Below are positions 41,055 to 51,030 of a stretch of DNA of 64,000 bases, in pieces. The stretch is taken from NCBI RefSeq assembly GCF_000234665.1, contig NC_018330.1, positions 548,434 to 612,433 of the forward strand, read 5' to 3'. This DNA is from Leishmania mexicana MHOM/GT/2001/U1103 (lineage: Eukaryota; Euglenozoa; Kinetoplastea; Trypanosomatida; Trypanosomatidae). Both the position numbers and the translations under genes were made by a program. How positions within the stretch are numbered: position 1 is the stretch's first letter; each line of letters opens with the position of its first letter. Under the pieces are notes generated by a model. It was not told where the DNA came from and ran no database searches. It saw nothing but the letters and a program-made list of their open reading frames with translations.

Positions 41055-43175
41055 ATGGTGAAGAAGGTGGAAATCCATGCACGGGTGCTGCGCCCCGGCG
41101 AGTCGATAGCTCTCAGCTGCAAGTTTTCAGAGTTTGAGATTGTGCTGTTCCGCCCGAGGCACCACGATCGCACCAAACTCGCAAAGGCTTCCGCACTGAA
41201 AGCAGAGGTGACTGACATTTCGCCTGTTGGAGACTCTTCTCAAGACTTCATAAACCACGCAAGCGGCGCCAACATCGCCACCAGCAAGTCAACAATCCCG
41301 ACCTCATCAACGGGGAATGATGCAGGGCCCGCCGAAAAGAAAAGTGCTACCGGGTACTCGATCTTGCGTCCCTCTGCGCTGGGGCTGAGGGACGCCAGCG
41401 GGATAGTCGACGTCGACGATCCGAGTGGGGCCCCTTTCGCACCGAGAGCGGTGGAGGGAGGGAATGAGGTGAAAGCCCTGACCGACATAGGCGCGGATGC
41501 CCCGCTCTTTTTTGATACGGCAGTGTGCATTTTCTACGACGGGGTAAGTAAAATGGACTACGTTTCCACAGGGCGCACCACCACCGATTCCAAGGGACTT
41601 TATTACAAACCGCACCTTGTCGTGCTGGGAACGGAGCCGGCCCCAGGTGGCTACTGCAACTTCAACATTACCGGACCCAAAGGAGAGCCCTTGGGAGACG
41701 GCCAGGATGACGCGTTCGACGAGGACTGCGGCGTCTTTGTCAATCGCGCCGCCACGAGCAACGGACCCGTTGCCATGGCAGCCGCGGACGGTGTGGAGGT
41801 GAATCTGCGTCGCCTCGACACGTGCGCTGGGTTTCTTGTTTCTGCAACACTGTTCTCACAGGACAGGTGCTTGAGCCGGGAGCGCAATGTGTTCTACATG
41901 GTGAGGCGGGCGAGGAGCTCGACGCCGCTCTGCCTGGTGCCGCTGTGTATTTACAGCACGCTCAGCAGCAGCTGCGTCTCTCTGATGGTTCGCAAGGTTA
42001 GGGTTCACGGGGAGACTACGTGGGAGCTCGTGAACGTGAGCGAACCCCTGCTGTGTAAGGACGTGAAGGGTCTCATCTTGAAGCTTCAAGAGCGAGGCTT
42101 AGCGGATCCAGCTCATTTTGCACGCGACTATGAGGTGAAAGCTGTGGCTAACCGAGGTGGGGATGGCAGCAGCGTAGGCACAGAGGAGGATGTGGCCAGT
42201 GGCAGTGGGCAAAGCAGCAGCAGCGAGCTGCACGCCTCAGCCTCGCATAAGCGTCTCAGCTATACTTTTGAGCAGGAGCAGAGTCTGACGTCTATGCGTG
42301 CATCGCTGACAGGTGAGCGTCACTGCCCACCCCCACATAACCGTAGCAGCCGCACCTTCTCCACTTTACTCAGCGACGTGCCGCGAGTGGTCCGAGAGGG
42401 GAGACGCCAATACAACGTTGGCAGATCTCACGTGCAGACAAACTTATTTGACGGGGACACTTCTGAAGAGGACGAAGTGCTTGACGACGCGATGCGGGCG
42501 GTGGTGCCCCGCTACGCAGATGCCTCCCTTGTGCGGTACGAGCACGGCGCCTACAACATCGGGTCAAGGGTGGGGAACCTTGTTACGCACTACGTCAGCC
42601 ATCGTGAGACGTACGGCTTCGATGCGGCCAGTCAGCGTTTGGCCCGTGGCGGGCGGCTAGGAGGTTCGAGAGACGAGCTGCTTCCATCTCTCGGTGCGCC
42701 GCGAGCGCGCTCCTCGGGAGACTTGGTGACACTGCTTCCGGCGCTCGATCGCTGCCAGCCAGATGATAGCGAGTTTGCTGCAAGACCCGAGCTTCCCGCA
42801 GACCTCCTGCTCACTTCGCTAGACAGGCAACTTGCTGCCAGAGCGCAGCAGCACAGCAGCTCCATAAACGCGAATATGAAGAAGCGGCGAAGCACAGTCG
42901 GGCGAGCCCGCCATAGCTCGTCGCTTCGAAGGTCAAGGCGTCGCAAGGGGAGCAAGCGGTCTCCTTCAGCGCGTGCTAGTGGAAGGAGCCGATCGCATGC
43001 GAAGAAGAAGGGAGGCGGGAAGAAAACTAAGGGGACGCGTGGGTCGGAGTCCGCGTCTGGTATCCCAGGGCATCGCAGCGTGAGTGCAAGCCCCCAGCGC
43101 TCCTCGTCGTCCTCATCGGCGCACAAGCTGAAGGCACGGAAAATGCAAAGCCGCGTTTCAAGCGGCAAGTCCTGA
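41055..43175 (+). CDS. Hypothetical protein, possible TerD-like N-terminal domain and basic Ser-rich tail
   Basis: The protein has 706 residues from the first ATG (MVKKVEIHARVLRPGESIAL). Residues 1-35 and about 150-345 together resemble the TerD/stress-protein fold. There is an early beta region with CKFSEFEIVLFRP, then FFDTAVCIFYDGVSKMDYVSTG, GDGQDDAFDEDCGVFVN, VEVNLRRLDTCAGFLVSATL, a strand FYMVRRA, and a closing RKVRVHGETTWELVNV. The order (acidic loop, LxxL helix, FxV strand, GxxWE) is that of TerD domains, which bind calcium in acidic loops. The rest is low complexity: Ser-rich linkers, then a strongly basic Arg/Lys/Ser tail (about 610-706). The domain call is a fold-level guess. No membrane segment. 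Confidence 0.7.
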   Translation: MVKKVEIHARVLRPGESIALSCKFSEFEIVLFRPRHHDRTKLAKASALKAEVTDISPVGDSSQDFINHASGANIATSKSTIPTSSTGNDAGPAEKKSATGYSILRPSALGLRDASGIVDVDDPSGAPFAPRAVEGGNEVKALTDIGADAPLFFDTAVCIFYDGVSKMDYVSTGRTTTDSKGLYYKPHLVVLGTEPAPGGYCNFNITGPKGEPLGDGQDDAFDEDCGVFVNRAATSNGPVAMAAADGVEVNLRRLDTCAGFLVSATLFSQDRCLSRERNVFYMVRRARSSTPLCLVPLCIYSTLSSSCVSLMVRKVRVHGETTWELVNVSEPLLCKDVKGLILKLQERGLADPAHFARDYEVKAVANRGGDGSSVGTEEDVASGSGQSSSSELHASASHKRLSYTFEQEQSLTSMRASLTGERHCPPPHNRSSRTFSTLLSDVPRVVREGRRQYNVGRSHVQTNLFDGDTSEEDEVLDDAMRAVVPRYADASLVRYEHGAYNIGSRVGNLVTHYVSHRETYGFDAASQRLARGGRLGGSRDELLPSLGAPRARSSGDLVTLLPALDRCQPDDSEFAARPELPADLLLTSLDRQLAARAQQHSSSINANMKKRRSTVGRARHSSSLRRSRRRKGSKRSPSARASGRSRSHAKKKGGGKKTKGTRGSESASGIPGHRSVSASPQRSSSSSSAHKLKARKMQSRVSSGKS

Positions 43176-44406
43176 TGTGGAAGTGGGAACCAAACGCGGT
43201 CGCCCGAATGGGCAGGTGGTATTGCTGGGTATTCGCACCTCTTTAACCCACCACACCCGACGCAAGCTGACACACACAACACCGATGGAACTTGCATCGA
43301 TTCCTCACCTCTTGTCCCCATTGCCGCACATACTCAGTCTTCCCTCGCACAGGAAGGGGGAAACGGGGAGCACGACTCTTATTTATGTAAACTACATCTC
43401 TCTTGAGTCTTCGGCTCTTTTTTTTTCGTTTGTTGTGAGCAGTCGAAATAAGGGAGGGGTTGTCGGTTAGCGGGTGCGCACTCTCCTTTTCGCTGTTTGC
43501 ATGCTCTCCGTTCTCCTGTGTGTAGACACAGATTTCACGCCAAGCAGCAAAAAGACAAGAAGATGGTACTTTAGTGCCACACTAGGGTGTGTGTGTGGGG
43601 GGGGGCAAAAACTCTAAAGCGCTGGGACCGTCGATGTGCGGCTCTTTTGTTTGGTGAGGAGAGGGGGAGGGGCAGCTCACACACCTGAGACAGCAAAGGT
43701 TGGACGCGTGCTCGAGGCCCATTTTTCAATGGCCTCCAATGATGCTCGACGAGCCGTGCGCACCTGTGCTTGCGTATGAGCCGGGGGTATTCTGTTCGGA
43801 GCGCCCATGCGATGTTAAAACCTTGTCGGTTGCTGCACCGTGATGGCTTCTGCCTAGTGGTGCTCATAGTACTCACCGAGCGTCGTAGCTCATACTGGTA
43901 ACTTGAGCAGGTTTCTTGCCCTGCTGCCCAAACCCACTTGCTCTTCGGTGTTGGTTCTGCATCTCCGTATCGCTGCTTCCTCGACGAGGCTCATGAAGGG
44001 TTTGCTGTCGCCTTCGGCTGTCTCTCTCACTTTCGCATCTCCTCTCTCTCACACATCCCTTTCCTCGGCTTTCTGCCCCTTTTCGTTTGTCGACTGTGTC
44101 CCTTTCTCGTGCGCCGTGCGCGCGGTCTCATTGAAACCAACAACAGCAAAAGCTGGTCAAATCGCGTTTCTCATTTTGAACCTCCGTGTTTGTTCCTGCT
44201 GTTCACATTGGTTGCGGATAATTTCGATTGCGCTCCTCTCTCCGCTTCCTTCACTCTACTTCTTCGTCCTTGCCTTCCTTATGGACTAGAGTTCAGAAGG
44301 CAAGGAGAGGGGTCTTTCTTTTTTCTTTTTTTTCAAGGAAAGGAAGCAACAAACTATTTCGCCAAGAAGCAGAAGCGAACGAAAAACATCCGGTCCAGTT
44401 TTGAGG
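43176..44406. other. Intergenic region
   Basis: 1.2-kb spacer with a T run near 43422 and a G run near 43600, and a strong T/C tract before the kinase gene. No coding frame. Confidence 0.55.
44336..44337 (+). promoter_or_regulatory. Putative spliced-leader acceptor for the kinase gene
   Basis: The tract ggtctttcttttttcttttt at 44311-44330, extended to 44334, ends in caag, with AG at 44336-44337. The ATG is 69 bases downstream. Confidence 0.6.
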
Positions 44407-47400
44407 ATGCTAGCGCATCCTATCCTCGCCTCCGAGGATGACGAGGAGTATGTAATTCGTGTTATCTTCTGCCTGCCAGCCCTCCTCGATGCATATTTCG
44501 ACGCGGTCGAGACGATTTGTGCGGAGCCGTCCCCGCCGCCAGAGTCCAAAACTCGCGCAGATATTCTGCACCTCACGATTCAGCAGCGCTTGCTTGTCCT
44601 GGGACGCGTGCCTCCCAGCACATTTCGACATTTCGACGAAGTCTCCGGGACGGAGACGGAGGACAAGGAGCTTCCTAAACTCATTGATCAGCTGCGTCAT
44701 GTCTTCCTCGAGAACAAGGTGGACATTGGCCCACAGGCACTCTTGTGGCGCAAGCAGTCTCTGTCCCTGGCGAGGGAGTGCTCAGATCATATGAATCGCT
44801 GCCGCGTTCGCTTTTCCTTGAGCAGGAAGGTGCGGCGCGAGCTGGTCGCGTTCGGTTCGGCCCCGTACGCATTCAGCATGATTTCCTTCGGTCTCATAGT
44901 CATCTTTGCTTGCAGTGCTCTAGTCGTCATACCAGCCGTGCAGGCTCCACTAGCGAGTGGGCTGGCCGTCGGCTGTGTCGCTTGCGTGCTTCTTGTCGTC
45001 TCTGCATCCCTCGTCTCCTTCAACTGCTTTACTGCGGTGCGCTCCTTGCACATATTGTACTCGCAGCTATTCCACGAGTACTTGATCGCCGGCGGGTCAC
45101 CGTCTGATATCTTGCTGGGTTCTTTGCTAGAGCCGTCCTTCAAACAACGGGGAAAGGACGGGCCGCGGGACAGTGGGGCGAAGCGGGTAGAGATGGGTCG
45201 TGAGACCAAGACGGGCTACTACAGCATCCCTTACGGCGGCGAGAACAGAATTGGGTACATCGAGGGCAAGCAGCTGAATGCACAGGTGGTGATGATCGCC
45301 TTCGATAGCAACTACCAGATTACGTGGTGGAATAACGCAGCGGAGGTGATGACGGGGTTCTTGCAAGACGGGTGCATTGGCAAGCCGCTGAACGAGCTTG
45401 TCCAGTGCTTCAACGGCGAGGATGTGTGCTCCCTTATCAAGCACACGCGTCGCGGAAATCTGCTTAAGATCAAGCTCCGCTCCCTCACCGCAGCCCCAAC
45501 AACGCTCAGCACCGTGGTGGCACCAATTCTGAACTGCGACAGCAAGCCCATCGGTAATGTGCTGATCTGCGCTAACTCGCTCGACAACTTGAGAGAGTAC
45601 CGCATTTATATGCACAACTATCAAGTGAGCGAAACAATCGGTGCTTTGTCCTTCTTATCGGAGCGCTCATCTCTGTCGCACGAAGATTCCACTCTCGTCA
45701 ACTCCCTGAGACGCTTTGTGAAGAACGGTCTGGCAAACCATGTGGAGACCCTCGCGCGGGAGATGGAGTCTGACTGGGACTGGACGAGCGTGGAGCAGCT
45801 GCTGGGTCGCGCCTTGGGTCAGCGGATCGGGCTGCATGAGGTGATTGTGGACCCGCTCTTCCCGCCCACGCTATGCGTCAACCCAGACGTGGCCAAGACA
45901 TTTGGGTCCGTTGTCGGGCTAGCCAATGGCCGCTGCACGGTCACACTACAGATGCTGAACTTGACAGGCAACGTCTTTTCGCTGGCTGTGACCGTGCTGC
46001 TGGGCCCCAAGTGCCGGCCGTGGGATCAGGCGCAGCTGGAGCAGCAGCTGGAGCAGCTGTTACGCAGCACGGCAGGAAGCGTGTACCTTCTCGAGGAGCG
46101 CGTGGTGCTGCATTTTCCATGTCAAGTGGCACCGATTTTGGACGACGGCGACGAGGGGAATGCCAACCCTAACTCCGACCAGGCGCTGCAGATCACGCAG
46201 GCCAGGGCCATCATCAACTGCACGGTGAACGTGGTGACCGCCATCACGAACATGGTGGATCAGCACAACTTGTCCCTTATCTTGCTCAAGACCATGTTTG
46301 TCTCTCTCGCCAGCGTGCGCGAGCGCAGCGACCTCGAGAAGCGCTTGTCTGCTCGCCCGTGTGATGTAGATGTAATTATTTGCGACAGCGAGTGGCTCAG
46401 CTCGTCCCGTGATCTTCTCATGAACAACGACCACGGCGCCATGGTGATCCCGCTGATCGATGCACAGATGCCAGTTCCAGCCAATGTGCAGCATGCGATT
46501 CACATGCCGCTTGTGCGACGGGACGTGCAGCAGCTCATCTTGGAGGTTGGCAAGGCGGTGTCCATGAAGAAGAACGCCATCTCCGCCCGCGAGGAGCGTG
46601 AGCGAATCCTCACGCTGCGCCAGGACTCCCCATGGACGCGTGGCAAGCTGCTCGGGCGTGGGTCGTACGGTGCCGTGTACGAGGCGACTAGCGATCTCAC
46701 CGGCGGCAAGATGGCGGTGAAGATGTTCTACTTCTCGCAGAACGTCGAGTCGTCGATTAGCACGTTGCTGAACGAGATCTCTATCATGTGCAGTCTGAAC
46801 CACCCCAACATTGTGCACTACTTCCACTGCGAGCGCAAGGAGAACAACGTAAGCTTGTTCATGGAGCTGTGCGAGGCCTCTCTAACAGACATCATTGTAG
46901 GACGGCGGCAAAAGCCGGCTCACCTGTCCGTCGTGCAGATCATTCGGCAAGTCCTGACTGCCATTGCTTACTTGCATAGTCGAGGCATCGCCCATCGAGA
47001 TGTCAAACCCCAGAACATTCTTCTAAAGGGCGAGACGGTGAAGTTGACCGATTTTGGTACTGCAATTCAGGGGAGTGCGGGCAAAGAGGTGCGGGGCACA
47101 TTCCGGTACATGGCCCCGGAGGTCTACAAGGGTGACCCCCACTCACTGAGCTGCGACATATGGTCTATCGGCTGCCTTGTGTGCGAGCTGTTTGCGTGCC
47201 CGACCCCCTTCATGGCGAATGCATCGCTGCTGGGTGAGATGACATCCACCGTGGACTACCTGACGATGGTGCCGCAAAACGCGGTCTTGATCGACTTTTT
47301 GGAGAAGTGCTTCCAACTTGATCCTGAGCGGCGCTGGGGAGCTGGTGATCTTCTCATGCATCCTCTGGTTTCCGGCAATGCCGCAGCATCATCTTTGGTG

Positions 47401-47484
47401 AAGCTGGAGACGATTTTTGACGCGAAGCATAGCAATCCTCTAGACCCGTCCGGCCAATCCGTGTTTTCCTTACGGTCTGCATAA
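44407..47484 (+). CDS. STE11-like protein kinase with membrane segments, PAS, and degenerate histidine-kinase/receiver-like domains
   Basis: 1025 residues. Two hydrophobic segments lie at about 155-205. A PAS domain follows at about 290-395 (VVMIAFDSNYQITWWNNAAE). The next region resembles a DHp helix pair (405-475) and then an HATPase fold (480-575, from IVDPLFPPTLCVNP to AGSVYLLEERVVLHFPCQ) without N or G boxes. A receiver-like segment is at about 610-720, with VDVIICDSEW (Asp660), a GAMVIPLID strand and MPLVRRDV where KP would be expected. The C-terminal Ser/Thr kinase (about 742-1000) is complete: GRGSYGAVY at 750-758, Lys772, Glu790, HRDVKPQN with Asp865, DFG Asp882, and GTFRYMAPEV. Its MEKK-like sequence suggests a MAPKKK. 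Inference: a membrane-tied sensor kinase. Confidence 0.88.
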   Translation: MLAHPILASEDDEEYVIRVIFCLPALLDAYFDAVETICAEPSPPPESKTRADILHLTIQQRLLVLGRVPPSTFRHFDEVSGTETEDKELPKLIDQLRHVFLENKVDIGPQALLWRKQSLSLARECSDHMNRCRVRFSLSRKVRRELVAFGSAPYAFSMISFGLIVIFACSALVVIPAVQAPLASGLAVGCVACVLLVVSASLVSFNCFTAVRSLHILYSQLFHEYLIAGGSPSDILLGSLLEPSFKQRGKDGPRDSGAKRVEMGRETKTGYYSIPYGGENRIGYIEGKQLNAQVVMIAFDSNYQITWWNNAAEVMTGFLQDGCIGKPLNELVQCFNGEDVCSLIKHTRRGNLLKIKLRSLTAAPTTLSTVVAPILNCDSKPIGNVLICANSLDNLREYRIYMHNYQVSETIGALSFLSERSSLSHEDSTLVNSLRRFVKNGLANHVETLAREMESDWDWTSVEQLLGRALGQRIGLHEVIVDPLFPPTLCVNPDVAKTFGSVVGLANGRCTVTLQMLNLTGNVFSLAVTVLLGPKCRPWDQAQLEQQLEQLLRSTAGSVYLLEERVVLHFPCQVAPILDDGDEGNANPNSDQALQITQARAIINCTVNVVTAITNMVDQHNLSLILLKTMFVSLASVRERSDLEKRLSARPCDVDVIICDSEWLSSSRDLLMNNDHGAMVIPLIDAQMPVPANVQHAIHMPLVRRDVQQLILEVGKAVSMKKNAISAREERERILTLRQDSPWTRGKLLGRGSYGAVYEATSDLTGGKMAVKMFYFSQNVESSISTLLNEISIMCSLNHPNIVHYFHCERKENNVSLFMELCEASLTDIIVGRRQKPAHLSVVQIIRQVLTAIAYLHSRGIAHRDVKPQNILLKGETVKLTDFGTAIQGSAGKEVRGTFRYMAPEVYKGDPHSLSCDIWSIGCLVCELFACPTPFMANASLLGEMTSTVDYLTMVPQNAVLIDFLEKCFQLDPERRWGAGDLLMHPLVSGNAAASSLVKLETIFDAKHSNPLDPSGQSVFSLRSA

Positions 47485-48892
47485 GAGAGTTAGGGGTGCA
47501 GCAGAGGGGCAGGCCGACCAGGTGCCGCGTGCTCATTGACTGCCTCTCCAGCACGCGTATGCACTGTCTCCGTGGTCGGAGGCACAGCAGCTGATTGGGG
47601 CGTTCTTTCTGTATTCGTGGTGTTTCCCTCTTTTTCGTTATTGTTTTCTGCTAGACACAAACGCCCCCCTCAATGAGGGTGGAGTGAATCAGATGTCGAT
47701 GATGGTGGTACGCGAGCACCTGCCCAGGGTATCTCCTTTTTTTTCGTTCGCGTGCGGAGGTGCTCATACTGCGCCTAGGACAGGAGAGGGAAAAGGGTAA
47801 GGGGGGGGGGACTTGTCGGGACAAGGTTCTGTGAGGGTGCCGGGAAAGGAAGGCGGTGCGCCGTGCTCCTCTTCCTTGGCGCCTGTGTATATGTGTTGGG
47901 GTGCATATGTCCGTATGTTTTTGTTCGTCTTTGCTCTCCCCATTTCTTCCTCCTCCTTTCCTCCTTGTTCTCCTTTTGTTTCGCTGTGTGTGTGTGTGTG
48001 TGTGCGTGTCAGGGCCCGTCTGGCGCCGATCAAGCAGCATGTATCCGAAAGCGACCCGAGGAAGGACAAGAGGCTCCCGTTTTACGCATGGCCCAATTCA
48101 ACGTCAGGCGGTTCCCCCAAGGCAACTAGTATTTGGCCGTGATCTGAAAGACGTATGTGAGCTGTGGCTGTGAGCTTCTATTTGCTGACGTGTTTGTGGC
48201 CAGGTTCCACATCTCGAAAAGAAGTGTGGGTGTGTCCGGTACTCTATTTGCCGGGACATTCTCTTTTGGGGTGTGTTTCCTGTCTATACGACCTCTCCCC
48301 TATGTCTCCACTCCTTCTCCGTCCTCTCTTCCATCAAGACGCAGGCACATGTTCCGATCTGATTGCTGTACATTCTCCCCTCCACTACTCCGCATGTTAA
48401 CACGAAAAGCGAAGCAAAAACACATACACGCACACATGCACCCTTCTGCCCCATATTTTGAAAGCGAGCCTGCACATCAGAGGGAAATACACAGGGCTGC
48501 GCACACCGATGAGCGGCGACGCCGACGCTTTCTATATGAGCTCATTAGCAGTGGAGTGGGCGGTTTTCAGGGTTAGCGCGATACAAAGGGAGACAAGGCG
48601 AATGATGCCATGGGTAGCAGGGATGGAGACGACATGAGGGGGGAGGGGGGAGGGCCGCCTTGACGGAACGGTCCCCAACTCTCAGTCGCCTCTCAGAGCT
48701 CCCTTCTTCCTCCTCCCCTTTTTTCTGAAGTGCTTGCCGGGAAAGCAAAGAAGGAGAACATAGGGAGGGGAACAGAAGAAGAGCGAGAGAGGGCAGCGAA
48801 AGCATAGACAGATGGCGCATGATTACAGGTGTCGGGTCTTTGTTCGCTTGGATTTCTTTGCCCTCATGACAGGTAAAGGACCCCTTCGGGTG
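47485..48892. other. Intergenic region after the kinase gene
   Basis: 1.4 kb of spacer with a G run near 47801-47810 and a TG run near 47986-48003. No credible coding frame. Confidence 0.55.
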
Positions 48893-49383
48893 CGCGGCAT
48901 CCCAGGGGTCAGTACCCACTCTGTGTGGGGAGGGCAGGTGGCCCCTCCCCTGTTCCAGCCAATGGTGAACCACTTCCAGTGGTGACACGGCCAGGGCACC
49001 TACGGTGTGGGGAGGTCAGTGCGATGCGTTGGCACGGATGCCGGCGGTCAATCCCTGGACGGCGTTGCGTCGGTGCGGCCCGCAGCCGTGACCATGCCTG
49101 TGCCATCCATGCGATGGGTGAGGTGCCAGCGTGGTTCCAACGCGCCTCACCCGGGCCCCACACTGCCTACTGCTGGGGAGGCTGAGTCGACCCGCGGAGC
49201 GGGTGGGCGGGTAGAGTTTTGGGTCAGGGGCCGTCCACAGATGGCTGGGCCGGCGCACTGCTGTGATGCGTGTCAACGGCTGCGTTGCACCACGCGATGG
49301 GTGCCTGTGACAGACCCGGTAGAGTGGAGGCTAGCGCATGTTGTATGGCGCGGGAACGGAAACGTGCCATGGAAAAGAAAAAA
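48893..49383 (+). mobile_element. SIDER-like retroposon, sense orientation, near-identical to the one at 3540
   Basis: From about 48978 to 49343 the sequence differs from 3628-3990 at only a handful of positions. The first ~80 bases (48893-48975) are clearly homologous but more diverged. It ends in an A-rich stretch (ggaaaagaaaaaata, 49371-49385), as expected for a retroposed element. It lies within the 3' side spacer of the kinase gene, in sense orientation, where SIDERs typically affect mRNA turnover. Confidence 0.7.
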
Positions 49384-49540
49384 TACGGTTCTTGTGAGAT
49401 CTGGAGGAATAGTGTTGCTTTCAGCGTTTTGTCTCTGCACATTCACAGCGGGTACAACATCAGCCCCTGCCAGTTCAGGTTTTGCAATACAGTAAGTATT
49501 TTCGACGGTTAGCGCAATCGGTGCGAACAAGGGCGGTTTC

Positions 49541-51030
49541 ATGGCATGTGAAGTACACCAGCTCGAGCAGCGCTACGGTGAAGAAATAGCGACGATGGGA
49601 TGGTTAACAGAGGACCAGATCTGTGCGCAGGATGGACAGCTAGCCACTCGAGTCTCAACTCTGGAGGAAGACATGAATACCACGATTCAGCATACAGGAC
49701 ATTTGGAAGGGTTCCTGGACACCGCCCGAGAAGCTGCGGCAGCCGTGGATGAGGGTGGCGAGGCAGCAAAGGCCAGCCCCTGATGAGTTTGGTGGCGTGC
49801 TTCGACGTCTGTTGGGGGGCCTTGCACAAAGACCGAGTCGAAACCCAGTGTCTTTGCTGCGCCCAGCTCTGAAGGTGATCATGAAGAACGAGTCGAAGAG
49901 CGTGGTGGAGACCCTTGTCACTCACACGTCCGTTATTCTCAACATCCACCACGAAGCTAAGAAGGTACCGCTAACTCCCCAGAGATGTGAGAGCGGGTTG
50001 ATGGCGCATTCTTCTGACCAACAGAGCCTTACAAAGAGCGAGGAAGCCACTGATGCGGACACTGTGTTTGCTCTCCAGGACCTCAAGACGTGGGGGTGCA
50101 CATACAGGAAATTGTCGGGCAAGACAGCGGAGCTGCTTTTTGCGCAAGAAATTGCCTGGGGGCGGGGACTTTGTAGCGCCACCTGAGGGAGCCGAGACGG
50201 CGCTACATTTGCTCATGTTGTTCGTCAGCAACGCTATAACGTGCCCTGGCTATTCGGCGCGCAATGGCTCAAACGGACAATGCCGCGGTGAAGCGATTGC
50301 TCGCTTAGGCGCACAAGAATGACTTTCCGCAAGCGGCACCGCTGGTCTTCGCGGGGGCAACACGAGAATCAACCCGATGGAGCTTCCGATGTGATGAGGC
50401 ACTCGCGCGCCACGACGTGCAATTCTGAACCCAAAGGAGGTGCTCAGCGCCATCCGTGTTGACACAACCCGAGCCACATTGCGTGGTTCTCTCAAAAGAG
50501 TGGGTCTCTCAGGAGTGTCTGAGGTAGACCACCGATTTGGTGAATCGCCGAAAGGACGAGGCGCCGTAGTTCGTGTCAGGGAAGGGGGGGGGGCTCCGAC
50601 GGCGACTGTGGTTACAGACGCGTCCTTGTCTGGTTGGGGGGCTGGTTCGTTTTCTGAAAGTGGGGAGGCTCGTGCAGCCGGTGAAAACGACGTTGGGACG
50701 CCATAGATGCTGGTGCAGGGTGAAGCGCGGACCGTAGGGTTAGGCTCCTCGGGCCTCTGCCGCGCACGTTGCCATGCATTGAGATCTTTTGTGTAAGAAC
50801 CACATCACCTTTGGAATTCATCAGAAGAGGCTTCCCGCGGTGTGCGCCGGTAGCAAAGGAGATTGCACACAGTCGTAAGTTTCTCCCCATCCTGAGCGTC
50901 TTCCTCGCATTCCGCTATATGCGTTCAAAAAAACATACTCTTGCGGACGGGTCGTTTCGTGGATGGCCACCAACTATGAGGGGCGCAGTGCAGGGCTACT
51001 ACAATGGAGGGGGAGGGATCGTTGAATGAC
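49541..51030 (+). pseudogene. Decayed DIRS/VIPER/TATE-like retroelement relic
   Basis: Successive + strand fragments in shifting frames. 49541-49783 encodes a coiled-coil-like start (LATRVSTLEEDMNTTIQHTG). The frame slips near 49782 and continues to 50186, then slips again (50130-50322). 50440-50706 carries VVTDASLSGWGA at 50608-50643, matching the first catalytic-Asp motif of RNase H domains in DIRS-type elements. 50769-51029 carries PLEFIRRGFPRCAPVAKE and RYMRSKKHTLADGSFRGW (about 50912-50965), matching the closing part of such RNase H domains (R-S-x-x-N-x-A-D-x-x-S-R-G). Trypanosomatid members are VIPER (T. cruzi) and TATE (L. braziliensis). No intact reverse transcriptase or tyrosine recombinase is present, so the copy is dead. 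Confidence 0.65.

Noticed and set aside
46060..46827. 255-codon minus-strand frame over the kinase gene
   Set aside because: Shadow of the kinase coding frame; no motif, and all other genes are on the + strand.
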